Positions 8,261 through 16,988 of a stretch of 64,000 nucleotides of DNA are shown one piece after another (the stretch's first letter is position 1; each line of letters opens with the position of its first letter). Under the pieces are notes generated by a model, which ran no database searches, was not told the DNA's origin, and saw only the letters and a program-made list of their open reading frames with translations. The position numbers and the translations under genes are program-made. The stretch is taken from contig JAGBCB010000033.1 in NCBI GenBank assembly GCA_017938145.1, positions 1-64,000 of the forward strand, written 5' to 3'. The stretch is from Lachnospiraceae bacterium (GTDB taxonomy: Bacteria; Bacillota; Clostridia; Lachnospirales; Lachnospiraceae).

Positions 8261-9701
8261 TTTTTTCACCCTCTACTTTCTTTTTATTGAGCGGTATTAT
8301 CTGATTCAAATAGTCCTTCAGTGCAGTGTTGGCACTTTCAGTAAATTCCATTTTTTGTATCATACACGGCATCCCTATCTCACGACATAAATGTACCAAA
8401 CTACTCGGATCTCCATAGTACGCATCTGCCAGTGCCAGTGCACGATTTAATTCTACGGTATCATCATAAATCCCCCAGGACGCATCTTTATATTCATTGA
8501 CAATCTTTTCATACTCTAACCATAACTCTGGTCGCATAGACTCAATGGTGACCCTAATGAGCGGATGTGGGCGCCATAAAAGGGCAACTCCGTTCCGATT
8601 TTCGTGAAAAACACGAAACACATCCTGCATTTTAGCTAACATTTTCTCTCCATGATCCAACAATGCATTCACGCTAGTGTTATAAAGAATTACCTTTTTT
8701 TTGTTGCCATCCGACTTAAAAAGCACCGATTTCCATTCCTCCAAGATATCCACATCCTCTTTAGACATAGAGTTTACTTTATCAAACTTCGGAGAACCAA
8801 GTGGTAAGATTTTATCCTCCCACATAGAACGATATTGTTCTCCAAATTCATTACAAAGAACATTGACATATACTTCCTTCATGGCCTCGGACTGAACTAT
8901 CGTCTTATGAGATTGCAACACGCCCGGTTGGATACAAAACATACGCATTTTATCTTTTCTTTTATCTGTCATAGTTGTCCAGTTCGGTTCGCTCAGCACA
9001 AAATATGGTATATACACCAGCTTGTCTGTATACTTCACCAAATTGCTCGCATAAAAAAACGGATGCACGCTGGTCACAAAATTATACTGATCATACGGAT
9101 TATGTATAAACACCACATCTGGTTTTCTCTCTTCAAAATTGTAGCTCTTATAGTACGTAATCGGTACATATTCCGGATACTCCAAGCCTTCGTAGTGTTC
9201 TTCCCCAAAGGTACCGTCGGGCTTTTTATCAAAATACGGAATCGGAATAACATAAGCATCGCAGTTCGAATCTTCATCCGCCGCCTTCCATACACTCTCT
9301 AAGGAGTCCCACATGGAGGCCTTATACGGGCAAAAAACCACTTCTAAGCGCACAGGTATGTCTTCCTCCACGCTTTTGCTAATCTGCGTCCAGGAAGTCC
9401 TTAAAACACTTTCTGTGTGGATCGCAGCATCTGCACTTGCTTTCAAAGAACCGTTTGCCAGTTCTTCATGCAATTTATAAACCAGTTCACAGTACTGCTC
9501 CAGTAATGTTACAGTTGGATGACCTTCGCCTTCCAACACATCAATGGAGGTTCCCACTTGAATAGCACCTTGCTGACACTGCTCCAGCAATTCCAAAGCA
9601 AGTTGAATATTCATGTTCCGGATGGCATTTTTAATCTCGGCCTGAGCCTCTTCCATCAGTTTTACCAATTCTTCAATTTGCTTTTTTTGTGCCTTTCTCA
9701 T
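8223..9701 (-). CDS. Glycan-modification protein related to CDP-glycerol transferases, with an N-terminal helical domain
   Basis: 492 residues. The first ~85 residues are helical and charged (KKQIEELVKLMEEAQAEI), with ALELLEQCQQGAIQVGTSID, LEGEG and LLEQYCELVYKL, and match the C-terminal domain of the next gene upstream. The remaining ~400 residues look like a two-lobed GT-B transferase: VVFCPYKASMWDSLESVW, VVFIHNPYDQYN, YIPYFV, KILPLGSPKFD, LWRPHPL near 395 and ADAYYGDPSSLVHL near 440. The last two echo the HP and DYSS motifs of CDP-glycerol transferases. I cannot assign a substrate. AGGAGG precedes the ATG. It is translationally overlapped with the downstream gene. Confidence 0.65.
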   Translation of the reverse strand: MRKAQKKQIEELVKLMEEAQAEIKNAIRNMNIQLALELLEQCQQGAIQVGTSIDVLEGEGHPTVTLLEQYCELVYKLHEELANGSLKASADAAIHTESVLRTSWTQISKSVEEDIPVRLEVVFCPYKASMWDSLESVWKAADEDSNCDAYVIPIPYFDKKPDGTFGEEHYEGLEYPEYVPITYYKSYNFEERKPDVVFIHNPYDQYNFVTSVHPFFYASNLVKYTDKLVYIPYFVLSEPNWTTMTDKRKDKMRMFCIQPGVLQSHKTIVQSEAMKEVYVNVLCNEFGEQYRSMWEDKILPLGSPKFDKVNSMSKEDVDILEEWKSVLFKSDGNKKKVILYNTSVNALLDHGEKMLAKMQDVFRVFHENRNGVALLWRPHPLIRVTIESMRPELWLEYEKIVNEYKDASWGIYDDTVELNRALALADAYYGDPSSLVHLCREIGMPCMIQKMEFTESANTALKDYLNQIIPLNKKKVEGEKNVIGKEIWHNLI

Positions 9702-9718
9702 AGGGGCCTCCTAATGTA

Positions 9719-11278
9719 TTAAAAACCTTGTTCCTCAATCTGCTGTATAAAATAAGCTCCTTTTTCCAAAAACGCCAGCAGTGTTTCTACCTCTTCTGTC
9801 TGGCTACACTGCCACACACACTCACAAAATATTTCTAAAGCAGATACCGCCTTGGTTCCCTCGCCAATATATTCATCAATACTTTGGCCAATGGTGATTG
9901 CCAGTTCTTGCATACCGGAAAGTAACTCACCAAGCTCCTCGTATCTGCCCTGCAGCACACTTGCCTTAGTGTATTCGCTAGCTTCCAAAAGGGTTTTTAA
10001 CAAAAGCTTGATCTCCTGTTTCTTCTCTTCGATGCGCTTCTCTTCAACCACCCGAAGTTCTTCTTTTTTCTTTTCCTGCAGCTGTTTTAAACCTTGTACG
10101 GTACGCGCCAGTTCTTCCTGATATTCACTAATGTCAAAACCTTCCTGCTTCCACGGGATACGTTTCCAGTACTGATTTGCCTTCTCGTATTCCTCGTTGC
10201 GGTTTGCTACCATTGCAGCTAAATAAACCTTGCGGTAATAATCAGCTTCCGTAAAAAATCCAGGAAAATCCATCTGCGTCTGTAACAGTGCCTCATCTGG
10301 ATGCTCCTGTCTCCAGTCCCACATTTCCAAATACACATCTACTTCTTTTTCAATGGTCACATAGTCATATTCTTCTGCTGCACCACGAATTAAAGTGGCT
10401 GCCAAAACAAGCTCTGCTGTCTCAGATAGCGGATACCTCTTACGAATTATTTCTGCCTGCTTCAGTTGTTCTGCATATTGACCATTTTCTGCAAAGCTTC
10501 GTACACTGGCAACCAACATCCATTGGCTACAGGACTCCTTTATTTTGCCCGCTTGTTCCATCCAAGCAATAAATTCCATACAACGTTCATAACCAGCCTT
10601 TTTGGTTTCTTCTCGCACAAGCAGCTCCTGCACCAGTTGCGCCGCCCTCTTTGGGTTAATTCCTTCTTCCCTAATTTCTGCTTCCAAAATGTTTATATTT
10701 CTATATTGTTTCTGCGCTTTTGCCTCTTCTGTCTCATGAGCATAGCCATAATGATGGGTAAAGCAGGAGAACTGCTTATTTGGAGAGAAAACCTCATTAA
10801 AGGATTCGTGTACACGTCCCACAAACCTTGTATTTTCCATTCGGCGAATCATTCTACCGGCAATTCCTATGGAATAACTTCCATTTGATAAATAGTCTCT
10901 TGTATAATAATATCCTGAATAATAATTATTACATTCTTCACTATTAAAAAACTCTATAAATTCAGTCACATCATCAAACCATTCGTCATCATCCACATAT
11001 AGAAACCACTCTCCCTGCGCATGGTCTAGACATGCATTTCTGGCTGCAGAAAAATCGTTGCACCACTCAAAACGGTAGACTTTGTTAGTGTATTCTCTTA
11101 CAATATCGATGGAACCGTCGGTGCCCTCACCCATTGTATCAAGCACCACAAGCTCACTTGGCACTGCATCCAGCAAAGGCTTAATAGATTCCATACACTT
11201 ACGGATATATTGGATATGATTGGACACCAGCATTCCTATCGTTAATTTGATTTTACTTTTTATCAATACTGGATACAT
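9719..11278 (-). CDS. Family 2 glycosyltransferase with TPR-like and C-terminal helical domains
   Basis: About 519 residues. The ATG at 11278 is preferred because AAAGGAG lies 9 bases upstream, while the ATG at 11320 has no ribosome binding site. The N-terminal GT-A domain (about 10-230) shows LTIGMLVSNH, VVLDTMGEGTDGS, FSAARNACL and the nucleotide/metal motif LYVDDDEWF. A helical repeat region follows, then a long charged coiled coil (KKKEELRVVEEKRIEEKK) and a terminal helical unit with LGELLSGMQELAITIGQSID and IGEG. That unit is homologous to the N-terminus of the next gene. It is the first gene of the operon, immediately downstream of a flagellin terminator, and is a good candidate for the enzyme that attaches the first sugar to flagellin. 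Confidence 0.8.
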   Translation of the reverse strand: MYPVLIKSKIKLTIGMLVSNHIQYIRKCMESIKPLLDAVPSELVVLDTMGEGTDGSIDIVREYTNKVYRFEWCNDFSAARNACLDHAQGEWFLYVDDDEWFDDVTEFIEFFNSEECNNYYSGYYYTRDYLSNGSYSIGIAGRMIRRMENTRFVGRVHESFNEVFSPNKQFSCFTHHYGYAHETEEAKAQKQYRNINILEAEIREEGINPKRAAQLVQELLVREETKKAGYERCMEFIAWMEQAGKIKESCSQWMLVASVRSFAENGQYAEQLKQAEIIRKRYPLSETAELVLAATLIRGAAEEYDYVTIEKEVDVYLEMWDWRQEHPDEALLQTQMDFPGFFTEADYYRKVYLAAMVANRNEEYEKANQYWKRIPWKQEGFDISEYQEELARTVQGLKQLQEKKKEELRVVEEKRIEEKKQEIKLLLKTLLEASEYTKASVLQGRYEELGELLSGMQELAITIGQSIDEYIGEGTKAVSALEIFCECVWQCSQTEEVETLLAFLEKGAYFIQQIEEQGF

Positions 11279-11422
11279 ATTAGCCTTCTCCTTTGCCCTT
11301 TTGGGGATACAAAATTTCATATTTTATATATCGACATTTTCCCTCGAATATATTATCATAACGTCCCCAAAAAACATTATTACCGTCTATCTCCATATGC
11401 TAAAATTTAACAAAAGACAAAA

Positions 11423-11446
11423 GGCGGAGCGCCTCTGCGCTCCGCC
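11423..11446 (-). terminator. Terminator of flagellin gene 1
   Basis: On the minus strand a perfect 9-bp GC-rich stem (GGCGGAGCG with CGCTCCGCC) and 6-base loop are followed by TTTTGTCTTTTGTT. It separates the flagellin transcript from the downstream glycan operon. Confidence 0.9.
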
Positions 11447-11476
11447 TGAAAACCATGTATATTATTCGATTTACTA

Positions 11477-13090
11477 TTAGCCCTGAAGTAAAGATAATAC
11501 ACCCTGCGTAGCCTGATTAGCCTGTGCTAACATAGACTGACCAGCCTGCTGTAAAATGTTGTACTTAGACATGGTTACCATTTCAGCTGCCATATCTACG
11601 TCACGGATACCGGATTCAGCTGCCTGCAGGTTTTCTGCTGTGTTGTCTAAGTTAGAAATTGTATGCTCAAGTCTGTTCTGAACCGCACCGAGTAAGGAAC
11701 GCTGCTTGGATACCTTTGCAATAGCTTCATCAATCTTACCTAAACTATCGGAAGCACCTTTCTGTGTAGAAAGGTCTACATTAGAATCGTTTACACCAAG
11801 TGCATTTGCGCTCATATCGTCAATGGAGAAGCTCATTGTCTGACCTTCGTTTGCGCCAACCTGAAGAACAATACCCTTACCGCCGGACTGAACACCATAT
11901 TTTGCCTGACCGAGGAATGCGTCTGTATCACCAAGTCCTGTACCACCTGCCAAAGTAAGCTTTGCAGTCACATTGCTATCAGTAATAAACAATGTGTCCG
12001 GTTCATCCGGAGCTGCACTATTTAAAGTAACATCCATGCTGAGACCTGCTTCTGCAAGAATAGCTTCAATATCTTCTTCTGCATATTCCTTACCGGACTG
12101 AAGACTTAAGGTATATGTGCCCGCCTTAGTTAATGCACCTGTAGCAGCATATGTAGCCGGTGTTTCAATTTCACACTTTTCATTGCCTTCTGTTGCTGTA
12201 AAGTCAAGATTAATTGTTACATTTGTATCTTTACCGTACTTGTTGGATTCAATTGTAATTTTATTAGCCCCTACAAAGTTACCTGCTTTACCAATAGCCA
12301 CTTCATTGGAAACACCTCTTGCGCCTACTTCTACAGCGGTACCTGTAATATCAGCGGCTGTCAGAGCACCATAATATAAATTCAACTCTAATTCTACCGG
12401 CGCATTGGTTGCTGTGGAATCTTCCTGCTTAGCATTTGCAATCAACTGGTCGATTTCGGACTGGGTATAAGTATAATCTTTCTTCAAATTTAAAGTTAAA
12501 ACTTTACCTGTCTTATCCCAAATTGCAGATTCACCACCTGCTGTTGCATTTGCTGCAACGTTAATAGAAACACCTGCAATATTAGAAGTTACAAAGCCCT
12601 TTAATCCTGCATCATAAATGCCATACTTAGGACCTGCGCTGGTTACACCTGCAGTAGCTGCACTAAGGGAACCATCTAATAACTTCATTGTATTGAATTC
12701 TGTATCAGAGGCGATTCTGTCTAATTCTTCCTGTAACTGTTCGATTTCGTCCTGGATGTTGCCACGGTCGTCATCTGTTTCTGTACCGTTGGCTGCCTGA
12801 ACTGCTAATTCTCTCATTCTCTGGAGAATGGAATGGGACTCATTTAATGCACCTTCTGCGGTCTGAATCATGGAGATACCGTCGGATGCGTTTGTGGAAG
12901 CCTGGTCGAGACCACGAATCTGGCTTCTCATTTTTTCGGAAATTGCTAAACCTGCTGCGTCGTCTGCCGCACGGTTAATTCTGTAACCGGAAGAGAGCTT
13001 TTCTGTGCTCTTTGCTAATGCGGAAGTAGAGATGCCAAGCTGTCTGTTGGCGTTCATAGCTGTCATGTTGTGCTGTACGATCATTGCCAT
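11477..13090 (-). CDS. fliC: Flagellin (copy 1)
   Basis: 537 residues. The conserved D0/D1 ends are clear: [37 protein letters not shown] and [11 protein letters not shown] at the N-terminus, and [32 protein letters not shown] and SMLAQANQ at the C-terminus. The middle (about 140-430) is a Ser/Thr-rich, surface-exposed D2/D3-type domain. Such residues are typical O-glycosylation targets, which fits the adjacent glycan operon. The gene has its own sigma-28-type promoter, a leader with three CsrA-like sites, an AAGGAGG ribosome binding site and a strong terminator, so it is monocistronic. It is a close paralogue of the flagellin at 14888-16498, diverged mainly in the centre. Confidence 0.97.
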   Translation of the reverse strand: MAMIVQHNMTAMNANRQLGISTSALAKSTEKLSSGYRINRAADDAAGLAISEKMRSQIRGLDQASTNASDGISMIQTAEGALNESHSILQRMRELAVQAANGTETDDDRGNIQDEIEQLQEELDRIASDTEFNTMKLLDGSLSAATAGVTSAGPKYGIYDAGLKGFVTSNIAGVSINVAANATAGGESAIWDKTGKVLTLNLKKDYTYTQSEIDQLIANAKQEDSTATNAPVELELNLYYGALTAADITGTAVEVGARGVSNEVAIGKAGNFVGANKITIESNKYGKDTNVTINLDFTATEGNEKCEIETPATYAATGALTKAGTYTLSLQSGKEYAEEDIEAILAEAGLSMDVTLNSAAPDEPDTLFITDSNVTAKLTLAGGTGLGDTDAFLGQAKYGVQSGGKGIVLQVGANEGQTMSFSIDDMSANALGVNDSNVDLSTQKGASDSLGKIDEAIAKVSKQRSLLGAVQNRLEHTISNLDNTAENLQAAESGIRDVDMAAEMVTMSKYNILQQAGQSMLAQANQATQGVLSLLQG

Positions 13091-13127
13091 AAGATAAATC
13101 CTCCTTGGTTAAAAATCTTGTTTTTAT

Positions 13128-13172
13128 CTACTTCCTTGTAGTTACGTCCTTGTGTGGGTTACATCCATGTAA
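13128..13172 (-). promoter_or_regulatory. Three CsrA-type binding motifs in the flagellin 1 leader
   Basis: On the transcript, in order: TTACATGGATGTAA (13172-13159), ACAAGGACGT (13153-13144) and CTACAAGGAAGTAG (13141-13128). All contain the ACANGGANGT core, and the first and third place GGA in the loop of a 4-bp hairpin, the standard CsrA/RsmA target shape. The ribosome binding site AAGGAGG (13100-13106) supplies another GGA. CsrA is known to repress the Bacillus subtilis hag message through two such leader sites. Binding here is inferred. Confidence 0.7.
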
Positions 13173-13190
13173 GTTACGTTTTCAATTAGT

Positions 13191-13217
13191 ATATCGGAAG
13201 GGTTTACAAGAATATTA
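13191..13217 (-). promoter_or_regulatory. Sigma-28 (SigD/FliA) promoter of flagellin 1
   Basis: On the minus strand TAAT (13217-13214), 15 bases, then TCCGATAT (13198-13191). This fits the flagellar consensus TAAA-N15-GCCGATAA and predicts a leader of about 95 bases. Confidence 0.8.
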
Positions 13218-13232
13218 ACCCTTATCTTAATT

Positions 13233-13289
13233 TTTTTCACGAAAATTAAAAATGTTTTTGAGCAGTTTTTCACGAAAATTAAAAATGTT
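13233..13289. repeat. Tandem direct repeat next to the ATPase gene
   Basis: A 24-base unit rich in A and T, with core CACGAAAATTAAAAATGTT, occurs at 13233-13256 and 13266-13289, period 33. The second copy ends 3 bases before the stop codon of the DUF4143 ATPase gene. The role is unknown; it may mark the edge of an insertion. Confidence 0.7.
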
Positions 13290-13291
13290 GG

Positions 13292-14641
13292 CTACAATCC
13301 CCTGATATCCACATCCACTATCATTGCATTTTCTAACGTTTTTTCCTTTAAGAGGTAGCTCATATATATCGGCAGATATATAATCTTTCCGATTTGTTCA
13401 ACATTTCCTATGGAAAAGACATATGCTTTTTCTATATAGTAATCCGGAATTCCAATGAAGTTATCCAGCGATTTATGTGTTTTGTAATTCTTGCCGGACT
13501 TTACTCCAATTGGAACTACCTTTCCACCCATCTCTATAACAAAGTCCAGTTCACCTATATTTTTCTTCTTACAAAAATACGGTTCAAAACCGTTGGCCGT
13601 CAACTGCTGTGCTACTGCATTCTCGAAATGCGCCCCATTGTTTACCTCACCATTTTTATTGATTAGTTCTATTTTAGTTTCTAATGGATATGCACTTGTA
13701 AGCAATCCTATATCATTCGAAAACAGACGGAAGACATTACTACTTTTACTCGCTAACAGCGGGGTAAGCGGCGCATCGGTATTATATACCGGTAATACAA
13801 CGCCGGCATCCTTAAGCCATAGAAAACTGTTCTCATACCTGTCAAATTTAAGTTCCTTATCTAACATTGTAAAAACAAACTTCTTATTTTGTTTATTCAA
13901 TTCCGCCGGAACTATATCATAAATAGATATTAGTTTGAGCTTTTTGTCCGCCTCCTCGTATTGCGTAAAATCCGCCTTATATAAAGTGGTTATATCACGT
14001 TGCACCTTGTCAACTTCCCTGATGTCCTTTGTGTTTATATATTTTTTTACTGCATCCGGCATTCCTCCAACAATTAAATACACAAAAAACAGAGACAAAA
14101 GCTTTTCATGAATGAATTCATCCACCGGCTGCAAAATCTCATATTTTTCCTTCAACATATCTAAGGTGGTTTGTGAAATACTGTTTGCAATCAAAAATTC
14201 TTCAAAATCCATGGGAAACATCCGAAGCACCGACAAATATCCAACCGGTGCAGATGCAATACCTTTTAATTCTATCCCCAACAGAGACCCGCTCATTACA
14301 TACTTAAAGCTTCCCTCATCAACTAAAAATTTAATTTTTGTTACTATTTCCGGGCATTTCTGAATCTCGTCAAAGAATACTATTGTTTTATGAGGCCTGC
14401 ATTCTTCCGGCATAATCATTTTAAGTTTAACCAGAAATTCCTCTGCACTCATCTGCACATTTAAATGCTTTATCATATCCGGTTGGTCAATAAAATTTAT
14501 TTCAAATTTTGTATATTCACTTTTTTCAATTTCATCCCTAATTAACCAGGTTTTTCCGATTTGTCTGGCGCCGGTTACTAAAAGTGCTTTATCAGAGCCA
14601 TTTATCCATTCCTTTATCTTTTCCGATTGCTTTCTATACAT
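13292..14641 (-). CDS. AAA family ATPase with DUF4143 domain
   Basis: 449 residues from the ATG at 14641, placed 9 bases after GGAGG; GTG at 14647 is too close to that site. The Walker A loop is GARQIGKT near 27, Walker B is IVFFDEIQ near 86, and MSGSLLG near 115 follows as in AAA_14 proteins. The C-terminal DUF4143 part contains a PD-(D/E)XK-like motif, ELDFVIEMGGKVVPIGVKSG near 365. Related proteins normally have PIEVKSG, so the catalytic Glu is replaced by Gly here. The function of the family is poorly known. It sits as a lone gene between two flagellin genes, with its own upstream repeats, which suggests acquisition or insertion at this spot. Confidence 0.82.
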   Translation of the reverse strand: MYRKQSEKIKEWINGSDKALLVTGARQIGKTWLIRDEIEKSEYTKFEINFIDQPDMIKHLNVQMSAEEFLVKLKMIMPEECRPHKTIVFFDEIQKCPEIVTKIKFLVDEGSFKYVMSGSLLGIELKGIASAPVGYLSVLRMFPMDFEEFLIANSISQTTLDMLKEKYEILQPVDEFIHEKLLSLFFVYLIVGGMPDAVKKYINTKDIREVDKVQRDITTLYKADFTQYEEADKKLKLISIYDIVPAELNKQNKKFVFTMLDKELKFDRYENSFLWLKDAGVVLPVYNTDAPLTPLLASKSSNVFRLFSNDIGLLTSAYPLETKIELINKNGEVNNGAHFENAVAQQLTANGFEPYFCKKKNIGELDFVIEMGGKVVPIGVKSGKNYKTHKSLDNFIGIPDYYIEKAYVFSIGNVEQIGKIIYLPIYMSYLLKEKTLENAMIVDVDIRGL

Positions 14642-14677
14642 GAACACTCACCTCCACACCTTATACAATACAACACC

Positions 14678-14754
14678 TTGCCCCGTTTTTCAAGACGTTA
14701 CATTCATATTTTGCCCCGTTTTTCTAATTTTATTTCGTTGTTTTGCCCCGTTTT
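14678..14754 (-). repeat. Three spaced copies of AAAACGGGGCAA upstream of the ATPase gene
   Basis: In the direction of the ATPase gene, AAAACGGGGCAA occurs three times (plus-strand starts at 14678, 14711 and 14743), spaced 33 and 32 bases, close to three helical turns. The nearest copy is about 37 bases from the start codon. This looks like an operator array or nucleic-acid recognition site for self-regulation, which is inference. Confidence 0.65.
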
Positions 14755-14764
14755 GCGCAAATTG

Positions 14765-14794
14765 AAAGGACCCGGCCATAAGACCGGGTCCTTT
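14765..14794. terminator. Terminator of flagellin gene 2
   Basis: AAAGGACCCGG pairs perfectly with CCGGGTCCTTT across an 8-base loop, between the flagellin 2 stop codon and the ATPase upstream repeats. The U-tract on the minus strand is short (TTTCAATTT). Confidence 0.75.
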
Positions 14795-14887
14795 ATTATG
14801 GAATGTTTTCACACTCTATTTCTATTTTCTCTAAGCTTCCTAGGTTTCTTAAAGAAATCAAGAAATTTTAGTTTAATAGACTAGCGA

Positions 14888-16498
14888 TTAGCCTAACAGG
14901 GAGAGAACGCCCTGGTTAGCCTGGTTAGCCTGAGCCAGCATGGACTGAGCAGCCTGCTGAAGGATGTTGTTCTTGGAGAACTGAACCATTTCAGCAGCCA
15001 TATCAACATCACGAATGCCGGATTCAGCCGCCTGAAGGTTTTCAGCTGTGTTGTCCAGGTTGGAGATGGTATGCTCAAGTCTGTTCTGAACAGCACCAAG
15101 TAAGGATCTCTGCTTGGAAACAGTTGCGATACCGGCATCAATCTTTTCGATGGAATTCTGAGCACCACTCTGAGTGGATACGTTAACGCTTGCACCGGAA
15201 ACGCCAAGCGCTGCTGCGCTCATGTCACCAATACCAAAATTGATAGTCTGGCCATAGTTTGCACCTACCTGAAGTTCAACGCCCTTGCCGCTTGCTGCAG
15301 AGTCATAATTTCTCTCGTTAAGGAACGCATCATCATCACCAAGACCCTTACCGTCTTTTAATTCTAACTCAATTGCCTTTGTTGCAGTGTCAGCAACCAT
15401 GAAGGAATCTGGAGTATCAGGCGCACTGGTCTTAATATCTACGGTTGCAGAGAAACCAGCTTCTGCTAACAGCTTTTCAATATCCTTTTCAGAATATTCC
15501 TTACCTGTAGCCAACTTTAATTCATACTCTGCTGTGTTACCTATACCACCTGCTGCACTGTAAGAAGCCGCCTTGGAAATCTTGCATTCTTCTTCGCCCG
15601 CATTAGCATCAAAAGAAATCTTAATCTTAACATCATTATCGGCACCATACTTGTTTGCAGTAATGTTAATCTTTGCATCAGCGCCTCCCAAAACAACACC
15701 CGAGAGATCCTGTTCGCCTGTGCTAGACTTCACACCTGCTTCTGTTGCTGTACCAGCAAGCGTTCCACCAACAATTGCGCCACCCTTTAACTTAACAGTT
15801 ACATTAGCCGGAGTGTGCTCTGCATCGCTGTCTTCCTGCTTTGCATTCTTGATTAAAGCATCAATTTCAGACTGAGTATAGCTTGTACCAGCTGCAAGGT
15901 TTAATGTAAGAGTTGTTCCTTCCTTATCCCAAACTGCAGACTCGCCACCAACGGTTGCAGAACCGGTAGCATTAACAGTAACACTCTTTACATCAGAAGT
16001 TACAAACGCCTGAAGCTTTTTGTCATAAATACCAAACTTAGGACCCGCTGCACTTGCATTGCTGCCGCCGCCTAAAGAACCGTCTAACAGCTTCATGGTG
16101 TTGAATTCTGTTGTTTCAGCGATTCTGTCAAGCTCGTCCTGTAACTGGCTGATTTCATCCTGGATGTTGCCACGATCTTCATCAGTTTCAGTACCGTTAG
16201 CTGCCTGAATGGTTAATTCACGCATTCTCTGAAGAATGCTGTGGGATTCCTGAAGTGCACCTTCTGCAGTCTGGATCATGGAGATACCATCCTGAGCGTT
16301 TGTGGAAGCCTGGTTAAGACCACGGATCTGGCTTCTCATCTTTTCGGAAATAGCTAAACCTGCTGCATCATCTGCTGCGCGGTTAATTCTGTAACCGGAA
16401 GATAACTTTTCAGTGCTCTTTGCGAGTGCGTTTGTGCTGATACCTAACTGTCTGTTAGTGTTCATCGCTGTCATGTTGTGCTGTACGATCATTGCCAT
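14888..16498 (-). CDS. fliC: Flagellin (copy 2)
   Basis: 536 residues, with almost the same first ~140 and last ~100 residues as copy 1, including [33 protein letters not shown] and SMLAQANQ. The central D2/D3-like region keeps the same order of motifs ([39 protein letters not shown]) but is substantially diverged, and the C-terminus is one residue shorter. It has its own sigma-28-type promoter and a long, structured leader. Both copies are intact, so either or both may be part of the filament. Sequence alone does not show which is dominant. Confidence 0.97.
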   Translation of the reverse strand: MAMIVQHNMTAMNTNRQLGISTNALAKSTEKLSSGYRINRAADDAAGLAISEKMRSQIRGLNQASTNAQDGISMIQTAEGALQESHSILQRMRELTIQAANGTETDEDRGNIQDEISQLQDELDRIAETTEFNTMKLLDGSLGGGSNASAAGPKFGIYDKKLQAFVTSDVKSVTVNATGSATVGGESAVWDKEGTTLTLNLAAGTSYTQSEIDALIKNAKQEDSDAEHTPANVTVKLKGGAIVGGTLAGTATEAGVKSSTGEQDLSGVVLGGADAKINITANKYGADNDVKIKISFDANAGEEECKISKAASYSAAGGIGNTAEYELKLATGKEYSEKDIEKLLAEAGFSATVDIKTSAPDTPDSFMVADTATKAIELELKDGKGLGDDDAFLNERNYDSAASGKGVELQVGANYGQTINFGIGDMSAAALGVSGASVNVSTQSGAQNSIEKIDAGIATVSKQRSLLGAVQNRLEHTISNLDNTAENLQAAESGIRDVDMAAEMVQFSKNNILQQAAQSMLAQANQANQGVLSLLG

Positions 16499-16672
16499 AA
16501 TATTTACCTCCTTGAATTGTGTCCGGTACGGGTTCGCCCGTCCGGTTCCCGAGTCCTTTCGGGAATCACTTTTGGTTTTGATTTTTTTGGAAGACTTCCT
16601 CTTTCGAACAACCTAGGATTTGTCAGTAGAGTGATTCTTCCGCAAGAAGTTATCTTCTTGCTTACACTAATT
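16499..16672 (-). promoter_or_regulatory. Structured 5' leader of flagellin 2 with one CsrA-like hairpin
   Basis: The leader of about 165 bases contains several hairpins on the transcript strand: GCAAGAAG with CTTCTTGC, TTCCCGA-AAGGAC-TCGGGAA at 16565-16546, and a CCGG/GGG-paired stem just before the ribosome binding site. The second hairpin puts AAGGA in its loop, the minimal CsrA target, and the ribosome binding site CAAGGAGG supplies another GGA. This differs from the three-site arrangement of flagellin 1, so the two messages may respond differently. Confidence 0.55.
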
Positions 16673-16699
16673 ATATCGGTATATTTTTCTGGGACTTTA
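16673..16699 (-). promoter_or_regulatory. Sigma-28 (SigD/FliA) promoter of flagellin 2
   Basis: On the minus strand TAAA (16699-16696), exactly 15 bases, then ACCGATAT (16680-16673), a near-consensus flagellar promoter. Confidence 0.87.
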
Positions 16700-16743
16700 G
16701 CCCTTTTTACAACTTTTTTCAACTTTTTTCTAAAGATGTAGAA

Positions 16744-16768
16744 CAGCCACCACAGGTGGTGGTGGCTG
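16744..16768 (-). terminator. Hairpin downstream of the GNAT/small-protein genes
   Basis: CAGCCACCAC pairs perfectly with GTGGTGGCTG across a 5-base loop; TTCTACATCTTT follows on the minus strand. It lies between the small gene ending at 16800 and the flagellin 2 promoter. Confidence 0.6.
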
Positions 16769-16799
16769 AGGGGTATTGGTCTAGATTTTGGGGGTGGGG

Positions 16800-16988
16800 C
16801 TATTGCTTAAATTTTTCAACTTCTTCTTTTGTCAGCTCAATTAGTTTTTTATTAACGCTTTTTGCATAACGGGACAGTTCTAAAAGATTCACCTTCCGTT
16901 CCGGCATAGGCGCATAAGGATTAGGCTCATCAAAATATCCTTTTGGTAATACTTCATTTTCTAAAAATTTAGGTATTTCTCCATTCAT
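16800..16988 (-). CDS. Small hypothetical protein partnered with a GNAT protein
   Basis: 62 residues from the ATG at 16988, chosen because GGGAGGTGT lies just upstream. The first half is acidic and proline-rich (YFDEPNPYAPMPERK), and the second half is a likely helix pair (LLELSRYAKSVNKKLIELTKEEVEKFK). It overlaps the end of the acetyltransferase-like gene by 20 bases, so the two are probably co-translated. I do not recognise a family with certainty. A binding partner of the acetyltransferase is possible but not shown. Confidence 0.6.
   Translation of the reverse strand: MNGEIPKFLENEVLPKGYFDEPNPYAPMPERKVNLLELSRYAKSVNKKLIELTKEEVEKFKQ

Noticed and set aside
8223-8269. Overlap of two glycan genes as a frameshift within one gene.
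   Set aside because: The downstream gene has its own ATG and ribosome binding site, and the two products belong to different families.
11327-11355. Possible sigma-28 promoter for the glycan operon (GTCGATAT with TAAT 17 bases upstream).
   Set aside because: The spacer is 17 instead of 15 bases and both boxes are imperfect, so it is not listed as a feature; the operon may still be co-regulated with flagellin.
13233-14754. Short regularly spaced repeats as a CRISPR remnant.
   Set aside because: Units are only two or three, not palindromic, not spaced by unique spacers of typical form, and no cas genes are present.
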